NCBI GenBank assembly: GCA_026182355.1
Contig: JAPFBL010000164.1
Span: forward strand, 310,001-374,000
DNA length: 64,000 bases
Direction: 5' to 3'
Origin: Hermatobates lingyangjiaoensis
Taxonomy: Eukaryota; Arthropoda; Insecta; Hemiptera; Hermatobatidae
Shown: positions 55,631-64,000 of the stretch, in pieces
How positions within the stretch are numbered: the first letter of the stretch is position 1
Layout of the letters: each line of letters starts with the position of its first letter
Notes under the pieces: generated by a model
Seen by the model: the letters and a program-made list of their open reading frames with translations, nothing else
Told to the model about the DNA's origin: nothing
The model's database searches: none
Position numbers and translations under genes: made by a program

Positions 55631-55700
55631 TTCTTCCCGATGACGACGGATGTCGAAATATCGAAGTTAGTTCTATAGTAACTTTTTGTGTTCTTTCCTA
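55630..55700 (+). mobile_element. Family E terminal repeat, single arm
   Basis: 'cccgatgacgacggatgtcg', 'aaatatcgaagttagttc' and 'gtgttctttcctatttg'. CCGATGA replaces CTGATGA, otherwise the motif matches 28350-28387. It is divergent from the endonuclease frame at 55403-55630. Confidence 0.5.
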
Positions 55701-55739
55701 TTTGATAAAGTTTATCTATATATATATATACGTATCAAA

Positions 55740-55897
55740 GTAAACTACAGGTACACAATAACTAGAAAAACAGACTTACTATCTCTATTTTTCTGTTTAA
55801 CTGTCATTAGGAGAGATAGGATCATCAAGCCAACTTGCGAAGCGACGCTATCTGTATCTAATGAACTAAAATAGCAAGTTTTAGGCTTGGTGGATCA
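55740..55897. mobile_element. Family B-related fragment
   Basis: Left arm: 'gacttactatctctattttt', 'taactgtcattaggagagat', 'aagccaacttgcgaagcgac', followed by a short inverse 'gcaagttttaggcttggtgg'. Ribozyme core decayed. Confidence 0.5.
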
Positions 55898-55974
55898 CAA
55901 TCAGTTTTTTTAATTACTTATTTAAACGCCAATGTAGTATGTAATCTGTACATTTAGGTTAATACAAGTAATTT

Positions 55975-56020
55975 AAGAACCTGATGATGGCATATGGGGC
56001 AAATTCTTGTTACATTAGGT
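55975..56020 (+). repeat. Decayed family H motif
   Basis: 'acctgatgatggcatatggg' followed by 'gcaaattcttgttacatt' parallels 29047-29088 but has lost GAAA and the palindrome. Confidence 0.35.
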
Positions 56021-56138
56021 TAATAGTTAATTAGATACAGGTATTCACGGTAAAGTGTTTTTAGTCTTTTAACCGCAACCCGCTATTGTTAGGAGCCTTA
56101 CTGAATGTCTTTACCAAATGTTGGCAAACCAAAAGGTT

Positions 56139-56275
56139 GGAGTCCCCAACCGTCTCTGAACCAGTGCGCTTGGTTTCCCTCTCTTATCTCTCCTGAAGAC
56201 GGTTCACACCGAAAATTAGAGACTGTAAGTGTGTTATTTTGATTTCTCTATGTTTCTTTGTCTATATTGAACTAT
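56139..56275 (+). mobile_element. Family B terminal repeat, single arm with intact core
   Basis: 'caaccgtctctgaaccagtg', 'cgcttggtttccctctctta', the ribozyme-like core at 56189-56222 and 'tgtctatattgaactatata', ending in TA sequence. Confidence 0.7.
56189..56222 (+). ncRNA. Hammerhead-ribozyme-like motif, family B
   Basis: UCUC, CUGAAGA (56193-56199), unpaired C, stem II GGU/ACC, GAAA (56211-56214), palindrome AAUU, A (56218), GAGA. Stem I pairs fully. Confidence 0.6.
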
Positions 56276-56288
56276 ATATATCATAGAA

Positions 56289-56324
<36 letters not shown>

Positions 56325-56326
<2 letters not shown>

Positions 56327-56667
56327 CAACAAAACTAAGGTTTATCGGGACTCAGTCAGTTCTTCAGGTTCAAATTAAACTCTCATTGCCAATGTTTCGG
56401 TCTTTATTTAAAACCTTTTTCATAGGCAGAAGTATAAATTTTGAAACAGAAAAACTAAGTATTACATTACAAATTATTTTACAAAGAAAAATAGTACGTG
56501 GGTTTTAAGAACAACTGTAGTCCGAATGAACACGTTACAACTGAACTGAAATAACGAAGCAAGGCAATGAGAGTTTAATTCGAACATGAAGAACTGACCA
56601 AGTCCCGATAAACCTTAGTTTTGTTTCTATTCCACGTTCGATACTTTTATCAATATTTATATATATA
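56325..56667. mobile_element. Family C element with about 130-bp spacer
   Basis: Left arm 'aaggtttatcgggactcag', 'ctcattgccaatgtttcgg', 'aaaacctttttcataggcag'. The spacer contains the inverse of the 29406 arm flank ('acagaaaaactaagtattac'). The right arm has 'gcaatgagagtttaattcg', 'gaagaactgaccaagtccc' and 'ctattccacgttcgatac'. The right ribozyme block is deleted. Confidence 0.65.
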
Positions 56668-56669
56668 TA

Positions 56670-57395
56670 GTGCGTTGAAATAACTGGATACAGAGAATGA
56701 ATCACGTTGTTAGTTATATCGGCCTGTCCATGCAGCAGTATTTCAGTATTAAGCACAGACTATCTTGGCTATCCTAGTTAAAACGAATACTGTCGTAAAT
56801 CCATCGTGTCCAAATAAATCACTTTGCTCTACATTCCGCCGTAAAGCTCTATTCATTTGGTTCATTTTAAGCCAAGACTGGGCTCTTAACATTTACAGAA
56901 TGTTTTATATGTTCCGATTGTGTTGAAGGTAAACATGCTAATGGACAAAGTACCATTGACTAATGGATTGAATCATTTACTTAGGAATAAGGTGTTTTCC
57001 AATCGGCCTAGTGTGCCTCCCGAAAAGGGCTTTTCTTTAAACAGTCTCACTCAAACCCATCTCAAATGTCGTTTAAGCACTCAATTCAAGCACAATGTTT
57101 GATTCGCCATCATTTTCAACAAAGACATAACAACGCTTTAAACTTTCGCCTTATTCTTATAGCGTTCATTGCCTTACCCTGAATTAGGAATTACAGTAAT
57201 AACAAATGTAAAATGGAAACTACTAATATTTCAGTATATATAATTAACAATAGACAGATTCATTAATTTCCTTAATTTCTCATATTCTAGTCTTACAAAT
57301 AAAAATTTAAATATATCATTGTAATAATATAATTTTTAGATATTATTTAAATAGATAATAAATATTTTCTTTTATAATAACGGTTCAATTTCACG
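56670..57395. other. Stretch without assignable gene
   Basis: The plus-strand 60-codon frame at 56920-57102 has ordinary composition but no recognisable motif or splice context. Confidence 0.35.
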
Positions 57396-57469
57396 CTCTC
57401 TCACACGTGCACAAACCTACCCAACCATCCACACGAACACACACAAACACAAACACACACAGACACACA

Positions 57470-57477
57470 AAAACACG

Positions 57478-57533
<56 letters not shown>

Positions 57534-57555
57534 ATATATATATATATATAAATAA
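57470..57555. repeat. (CA)n and (TA)n microsatellites
   Basis: CACACA run to 57518 followed by a TA tract. The Val-Cys frame on the minus strand is its translation. Confidence 0.9.
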
Positions 57556-57556
57556 A

Positions 57557-57776
57557 AAGATTTCACATAAACACGTGAAATAACAATCAATGATCAAACC
57601 ACAATAAGAAATGGGAAAACAAGACTGAGATCTTTCAACCGTAACAAGCGGTCTTCGTCAGAGTCAAAAACCCAACTCTCCAAATCCAAACGAGTTGGGT
57701 TTTTGACTCTGACGAAGACCGCTTGTTACGGTTGAAAAATCTTAGTTTGTTTTCCCATTTCTTATTGTGGTTTATC
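57557..57776. mobile_element. Fold-back element, family A (copy 13)
   Basis: Complete arms in (TA)n with ribozyme-like motifs at 57623-57665 (minus, AGATCTC variant) and 57705-57747 (plus, AAATCT variant of the palindrome). Loop 'ccaactctccaaatccaaacg'-like. Confidence 0.75.
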
Positions 57777-57829
57777 ATATATATATATATATATATATAT
57801 ATTAAATTATATATATATATATTGTTTTC

Positions 57830-59080
57830 TGCCTTTAAATGTGTAAAATCTTAGAACTATGTGTATACAATCCTTACGAGTATTGTACTCCTAAAACTGT
57901 GTAAAAAAATAAATAAAGAGAAAATTATTGTTTTAAGTCCTTTCACAAGTAATTTCTATTAGATTAAAAAGTTTAATAGATGGGATTTGAAGAGATTTTG
58001 TACTTTAAAGTTTCAGTGGGGGATTTGAAGTACTTAGTCCTTCATTTAATCTTAAAACATGAAAGTAAGTCGGTTTAATTTGAATTTAATTCAAAGAAAT
58101 TTTGATTTTCCTCTTAGAAGCTCAATCAGCTGCCTTTATCTGGAACTCCTTTCAGAAATAGTCATGATCGAGTCTAGACTGAATACCAACTCAACGTTTC
58201 CTTAATTGGAAGATTACTTCAAAAATAATTACTTCCTGATTGAAGATAACAACTCTAAATAACCTGATTGTATTAGTCTAAAGGGGTTTTGTGTTACGTA
58301 ACTATTAATATCTACATCATAAACGTACAGTACTGAAACAGACGTAAAATAATTTCGAATGATATTACTCAGGACAAACAGAACGAATTCAAAAAAAAAG
58401 GAAAATCTTTCAACTTACGTAACAAACATAAGGATTAACCTACATTACCTTCTCAATGCTAACCCAAGTTTGGTTTAGAACTGCCGGGCTAACATAACAT
58501 ACCAGTACCCCTCCAAGTTGTTGATACTGTACCATCCTCACAATACTAATAGCTTATATTTAACCAAACCTTCCAGTAATTAATCTGATAATCATAAGTA
58601 ATAAAGGCAAACAGACTATGTGACCCATTTAATTAAAGTTAAATGAGACAAAAATTCGACACTCTCGTGTAGAGATTGTTCAATGTTGATATGCCAATAA
58701 ATTGTCTATATCCGTATACTTATAAAACTTAGATGTTCGCGTTTAAATATTTGCATAAACTCTAAATTGAATAAAATATTAGAAATTTGGATAGCATCGA
58801 ACCTACGACCTTAATATCGTAGTACTGTGCGCGCGCAACCGTCTGCTGGGAATTTTGTAAAATAAGCTTCCAAAACCTGCTATAAATGATGTCAAAGAAC
58901 TAAAAAATAATTTGTTGGCCTAAATTATAATGGATTAATTATAATAAATTTAGAATGAGAAAATTTAATGAATAATCGACGAGAATATGAAATAATTATT
59001 AAATATACCAACAAACTATATTTATTATAAATAACAGAAGTTTTAGAAATTATCAAATGAATATAAGTAAAATATTAACA
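57830..59080. other. AT-rich stretch, nothing recognised
   Basis: No coding frame, repeat family or element end recognised. Confidence 0.45.
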
Positions 59081-59085
59081 GTACA

Positions 59086-59110
59086 CTAGCTGACCCGGCG
59101 AACTTCGCCA
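59086..59110 (-). mobile_element. Helitron 3' end (third element)
   Basis: Read on the minus strand: hairpin GGCGAAGTTCGCC, then GGGTCAG and CTAG at 59086-59089, followed by T. This fits the Helitron 3' terminus. The element body would extend to the right; its 5' end was not identified and no helicase was seen. Confidence 0.55.
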
Positions 59111-59518
59111 ACTATCAGTGGATGTCTTGTTAGCTTGAGCTAAGCTTAGTTTGGTGCTTAATTATTAATATAATAGCTAACACAATAGGAAATGTCCTGC
59201 CTTACCTGTAATATATTCAATTCGAACAGGAATAAAGTCTAAGTGGGAAAATCTGGAGTGGCCTAAACTCAACTTTACTATAAATAAACATAATATCAAG
59301 TTAACCACCAACATATATTTTGTTTGTTAGTCAGACACTTGTTACACAACAATGCAATGTACCATGGAATGCATCAGAAAATATATCTTTGATTGGGATT
59401 AATTTTATCGTCTTTATTCATTAAAATATTTAACATTTTCTATATATGCCTCTAAACTCTAAACAACAATTATATTTCACTTAAAACATTTCTAACTCAA
59501 TGCAAACACTCATAGTAA

Positions 59519-59833
59519 CAGACAGACTCCACATATACAACACAATCTTGAAGCCTTCATGGGCTTCTTATATCTTAGAACTATGACATATTCTTAGTTC
59601 TTATATCATAGAACTTTGGGGTTCTGCCAAACTATAAAATATTCGCCCTGTAGAAGCTATTCAAGCAAAAAAACTTAGAAAAATCTCACATTTCCCGTTT
59701 TACGTTCCAAATATAATCATTAATTGAGATCTCGAAGTCCTCTTTGTTCACGACTATGCAAAATATTACTACAAACTATTCCACAGTAAACTCTCAACTC
59801 ATCCAAACCCAATTGCTCAAAATCTTTCCTTAC
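59519..59833 (+). pseudogene. LINE reverse transcriptase C-terminal fragment (Jockey-type)
   Basis: Broken plus-strand frame: RLHIYNTILKPSWASYILEL, a partial repetition of SYIIEL, WGSAKL, stop, NIRPVEAIQAKKLRKISHFP, FYVPNIIIN, stop, DLEVLFVHDYAKYYYKLFHS and KLSTHPNPIAQNL. This matches the LY...L.P...YG.ELWG.A..S....IQ..Q.K.LR.I...P.YV.N..I..DL...HPNP order of Jockey-type LINEs. A short duplication (atcttagaactatg / atcatagaactttg) and stops disable it. Confidence 0.75.
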
Positions 59834-60110
59834 TAGTAATCCTGTTTTTATTTGTAGTCATGTTCTCGGCCTTTCGGCCCAATCCATGAACAAAGCTTGT
59901 AACAGATCGATGCTTTTTTAACTTTAGCCACATGAGAAGGCACACCACAGTCCTCTTGGAGGAGGGATGCGACCGAGCCCGCTCATGTGCCCAAGGTGGA
60001 CCTCGCGGATGCGGGTCGCTGAAAGCCCCCAAACACGACTAAAACGGCAATGTCCACGTGACTGTCTATCTTCATAAATATTAAATATAGTTATGAAGTG
60101 CCACTAATGG
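59834..60110. other. GC-richer 3' flank of the LINE fragment
   Basis: 59930-60020 is unusually GC-rich for this window (ggaggagggatgcgaccg, ctcgcggatgcgggtcgc). It may be the 3' untranslated part of the LINE or a separate element. No frame assigned. Confidence 0.3.
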
Positions 60111-61990
60111 GTGTCCACCCGAATTCCATTACAAAATCAAAAAACTAAAGGACAAACCCTGAAACAAAATCACTTCTACATGAAACTGTAGTCGAAATAA
60201 CCAAAACTATAAAAAAAAAACTCAGTGTAAAAAATGTAAATAAATGCAAACAAATCCGACCAGTAGGGAAGGTGATTCATTATTCCAAAACAAAATCTCA
60301 GTTTTCATAGTATATTGCCCAATGCAACAAAGGAAAGTTTATGATTTTTTTAATAAATTGTTAATCTTAGGTTCAACTTTTTAACAAAATTTTATTGTTA
60401 TAGTTTTAAAGATAAAAGTGATGTTTTAATTTGTATAAAAGCATTATAACCCCATTTCTTATTAATGTAATTTATAAAAAAAATTACTGAGCTCATTCTC
60501 ATATAACGTGATATTTTTAGGAATAAAAAGTAAAGGTATGTAAATAGACTATTTAACTTCTGGTCCATTAAATGCTAATTAGAGAATATAATTATGTCTA
60601 ATTATGATGATGATACCCGCCAAATAGTGTTGAGAGTCCATGTTTAAGACCAAAGATAATATTATAAATCGGCATTAGTAAATATATTTGATACTATTTA
60701 GTTAATTGAACTTATAAACAATTATAGTTGTAATGACGTTTAATGGTTAGCTATCTTTGATTGGAATCCGAGACCAAGGGCCCTGGGCCATACTGCGACA
60801 TATTTTCCGAGTGTAACTCTAGATAAGGTTTGCTCCCAGGCCATTAGACAGGTGGTGATTTTCGATATCCATACGGTGTCTGTGTTTGTGTGTGCGTGCT
60901 AATGCTCTAATGGGTCAACACTGGACAAACGTGATGTCACGTCTCATCTAACCCACTCACGCTCTTCTACAAATATACTAGTATCCCATAACGTCGGACA
61001 AATTGAAAGCTCTCCTTTATACAATTTACACCTGAATGGGAAGCTTTCATCTATGAAACAGTACATGTTCACGTAACCATAGTAAAAAAAAAGTTAAAGT
61101 ATCCTTAATACCTGTATATAGTCTTATAGCTTATTACAGTTGCATGCTATCACAGGATAATGCATAGTTTTGATTTTACTTTGACGATGTGATTGGATAG
61201 GTATAGCACTTTGTTAATATGCGTAGTACATCATGAATATGCTATATATTTTAAATTATTACAAGGGTTAAAGAAATCCAAAAAGCAAACCAATAAATTT
61301 TACCTGCAGTCACGTCTTAGATTTCATTAGCTTAAGCTGATTAAAATTTAAGAGGTTTAATTTATTAAACAAAATGAGAGGTTGTTTTTGTTTTCGAATG
61401 ACCACAATTATAGGCTTTGAACTTTTAGTAATGATCAATGGAAGAAAAGTTTGGCTCATTTATTATTTGGTACCTATGTTAGTAATGCAGGTAATGTTAT
61501 TAATATCAAAACAGGAATAGTATAAGCGTAGTCTTATTAAAAATAAAGTTATTAATAAAACAGATAGAGTTGTCTTCACCTTAGAGACATAGAAAACTAC
61601 GTAAGATAGAGCGTATAGATAGAGAAAATTCAATAGAATTCAGTACAATTATTTCAATGATAATTGTTATTATACTGGTCAGCGCCAGTATAAATTACTG
61701 AACAGGCAAGGGTGTGTGTTGGCCTAAAGATGTGGAAGACTTTTCTAACGTTTCTGTTCAGGACTGTGTATATTTAAATGGATTTAAATTCGTATATGTT
61801 AAGGCATAAGTAGTATTCAATCGTACAAGTATTATAAAACTTCTCCGAAAAGAAAATGTTATCTATTAACAATTATTAATACCTTGTAAATAAATTGAAA
61901 ATTTTCTTCGAGCTAACATAATATACGAGTATAGCAAAAGCTTTTAAAGAAAACGCTTTTGGTCTGCGTCTATTTCCCGTTTGTAAGGGA
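60111..61990. other. AT-rich stretch, one GC-richer patch, no gene
   Basis: 60770-60930 is a less AT-rich patch ('gggccctgggccatactgc') without a recognisable frame. The rest shows no features. Confidence 0.4.
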
Positions 61991-61991
61991 A

Positions 61992-62284
61992 GTGTCAAAT
62001 TTTGACTTGTCAAATCGACTTTTGTCCAGACAGATTTCGTCTAAAGACATTTGTCAGAACAGGTGAAACGACTTTGGTATAAACGGAAAAGTCATTTCAC
62101 TTGTTCTGACAAATGCTTTACACAAAATCGATCTAGACAAATGTCTTTAGACGAAATTAGTCTGGACTACTGTCTTTAGACGAAGTTTGTCTGGACGACT
62201 GCCTTTAGACGAAGTTTGTCTGGACGACTGCCTTTAGACGAAGTTTGTCTGGGTAAAAGTCGATTCGACAAGTCGAAATTTAAC
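61992..62284. mobile_element. MITE-like inverted repeat with internal 27-bp tandem units
   Basis: The ends are inverted over about 38 bp (left 'tcaaattttgacttgtcaaa' against right 'cgacaagtcgaaatttaac'). A second inner pairing involves 'gacatttgtcagaacaggtg' and 'cacttgttctgacaaatg'. The right half holds three diverged tandem copies of 'gactgcctttagacgaagtt' + 'tgtctgg'. No ORF and no ribozyme motif. A non-autonomous DNA transposon is the simplest reading. Confidence 0.65.
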
Positions 62285-64000
62285 ATAACATTCATTAATT
62301 CGTACCAAAGATTTGAAATTATCTACTTCTAATAGTCAGAAAGACAATTAGTAAATAGTAAATATCAAAATAACCAGTTTTGGACATTGTTCATTTTTAA
62401 GAAGAATTCTTAATTTTTCCTTCTTCTTGAAAACTGACTTATCAACTTTCAAAAAGAATTCTTCTTCTTAAGGTTCTTTCAAGTCATCTATTGAAATAAT
62501 TCTTCTTTTTGGGGTTCTTCTTGTTTATTTTCAAAAGGAAACTGTTCTTTTATTCCTTGTTTTTGAAGTACTTTTTGAGGATGGGCAACGTTCAAAACAG
62601 TTGAACATCACTTAAGATTTCAGTTTTTGAGTTATGACGTTTTATTCATTTTTTTAGTAAAAAGCTATTTAACTTTAACAATAATAAGCTAACCAGTTGC
62701 CCTAGATATCTGATTTTAATGCAATAAGCGATAAGAAATCGCTATTATAGTTTTTTGTTTGAAACATTAAGACATTTATCTTTCCAAGGATAAATAATGA
62801 TATTTTGACTGCAATAATTCAGACATTTTCACCAAAAAAAGAGTTATTTCATGAGATCAGTCATCTAAATTATTGCTCCCATGAACTGAATACTAAGCAA
62901 CTTCATCGATTAGAACATTAATGTAAATTAGCAAACTTATCTGACAAACAAAATATATACTGATTGCCAAAACAAGTTTCCAGGTGAAATAAAATGATAA
63001 AAAATTATAGCTATAGGTTTTTATTTTTACCGGTATCATTAATTTTGTAAACAGAGTATTAATTTAAATGCTTCAGTGAACAAATATACGGATTAATAAG
63101 TGGCGTTTTTATATATTACTCAACGTTGAAATTAGACTAAAAAGTTGTATACATAATAAGGATTCACTTGTTTTTTACAAAAAAAGTTTATCAATAATTT
63201 CATCAGGAAACTATTTTATTGACTCAGGATAAAATTCATTCAATTGATTTGGGCAAATCATAATGTTTTTGTTACTTACTATATATACTTGCAAGCGTGT
63301 TTCCAGTTTAAAAAAAATCTATACGCGTTAAACATTTTTTAGTATTCTAAAAATTGGAATTTCGTGTACTATGTTAGGTTGAAGTAGATGTTGACATCTC
63401 AATTTTGACATTTCTTGCTAAAAGACCAGAACTGACTTACTTAAAATCGCTTTTGTGCCAAGTTTGGCAGTATGCAAAAATAGAAAACGCTTAAATATCT
63501 ATTCTATATATTTATATCATTAGTACCAGAATGTGGTTGCGTTAAAATTCTCGTGTAAGAAGATTGGATATGGGTGCCAGAATATGTTCCGTTATTTTTG
63601 TGTGTGTCATATTTGAGATAAATAACAGAATAGAGTTACCTTAAATACTAGTTTATGTCATTTGCAAGTTTTACAGGAGTAATTTTAAAATACTTTCAAG
63701 ACTCTGACGTGGAAAGTTTGAGAAACAAACCACATTGATTTACAGACACAGTTGCCACATTTCAAAAATTAAAATAAATTAAATCTCTCAAATACCAAGT
63801 TGAAAGTCATTTTTTTGATAATAAATGCATTAAAATTCTCAATATCATGTTTGGGACTCATACCATTTCCTCGTTTAAAGATAATGAATAAATTCAATGT
63901 TTTACATATCAAGATGGAGACCCCTGCCAGAATAGATCCATAGATACTGTTAGACCTTTCTATGTAATAAATACGTTAAAAGGATAAGCAAACAAAAGTC
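62285..64000. other. AT-rich stretch to the window edge
   Basis: CTT-rich patches at 62400-62560 ('aagaattcttcttcttaag'). No receptor exon for TM1-TM2 and no other gene recognised. Confidence 0.45.

Noticed and set aside
6047..57776. Rho-independent terminators or bacterial hairpins
   Set aside because: The hairpins are 100-bp-armed transposon palindromes in a eukaryotic intron, not transcription terminators.
59817..60032. 71-codon minus-strand ORF in the GC-rich patch
   Set aside because: No motif or splice context; it lies in the 3' flank of a plus-strand LINE fragment.
47726..64000. Receptor exon with TM1-TM2
   Set aside because: No minus-strand frame with TM1/TM2-type motifs (GN.LV, NLS.ADL) was seen; probably beyond the window.

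Overview
The window is AT-rich animal DNA dominated by transposable elements. It carries one recognisable host gene, on the minus strand: a neuropeptide G-protein-coupled receptor that I read as an ecdysis-triggering hormone receptor (ETHR) ortholog. That receptor, the low GC, the long introns and the mix of Penelope-like elements, Helitrons and LINE fragments fit an arthropod, possibly a chelicerate. The species assignment is inference.

Gene layout: two ETHR exons are visible. 47545-47725 covers TM3-TM4 and 8217-8870 covers extracellular loop 2 to the stop. Their splice sites join in phase across one intron of 38,674 bp (8871-47544). The exon(s) for the N-terminus and TM1-TM2 were not found upstream and probably lie beyond the right edge. 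A one-base deletion near 8585 breaks the frame in TM6. Two weak unidentified exon candidates are at 44023-44148 (+) and 51271-51450 (-).

Mobile DNA: the main theme is a large set of fold-back palindromes, mostly sitting in (TA)n tracts. Each arm carries a hammerhead-ribozyme-like motif: CTGANGA, a short hairpin, GAAA, then a self-complementary 4-6 base sequence, with flanks pairing as stem I. At least seven sequence families show this with different sequences but the same fold. Hammerhead motifs of this kind are known in Penelope-like retroelements (PLEs). PLE coding remnants are also present: a GIY-YIG endonuclease ORF enclosed by 132-bp inverted arms (12757-13638), an endonuclease C-terminus (55403-55630), a reverse-transcriptase fossil (30280-31050) and several copies of an ORF N-terminus (15830-16375, 28562-28637). 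Other elements are Helitron remnants (24430-25021 +, 39325-40709 -, and a third 3' end at 59086), LINE remnants (32507-32779 -, 37548-37800 +, 59519-59833 +), about eight copies of a tRNA-derived SINE and a MITE-like inverted repeat (61992-62284).

Repeats: there are several satellite-like arrays (4310-5040, 18680-20340, 46680-47480, 49500-50790), a long purine-rich tract (52860-53700) and two tandem segmental duplications (33395-35255 and 35310-36235). The duplicated units differ mostly by small indels, so an assembly artefact is possible. The rest is AT-rich sequence in which I see no gene.
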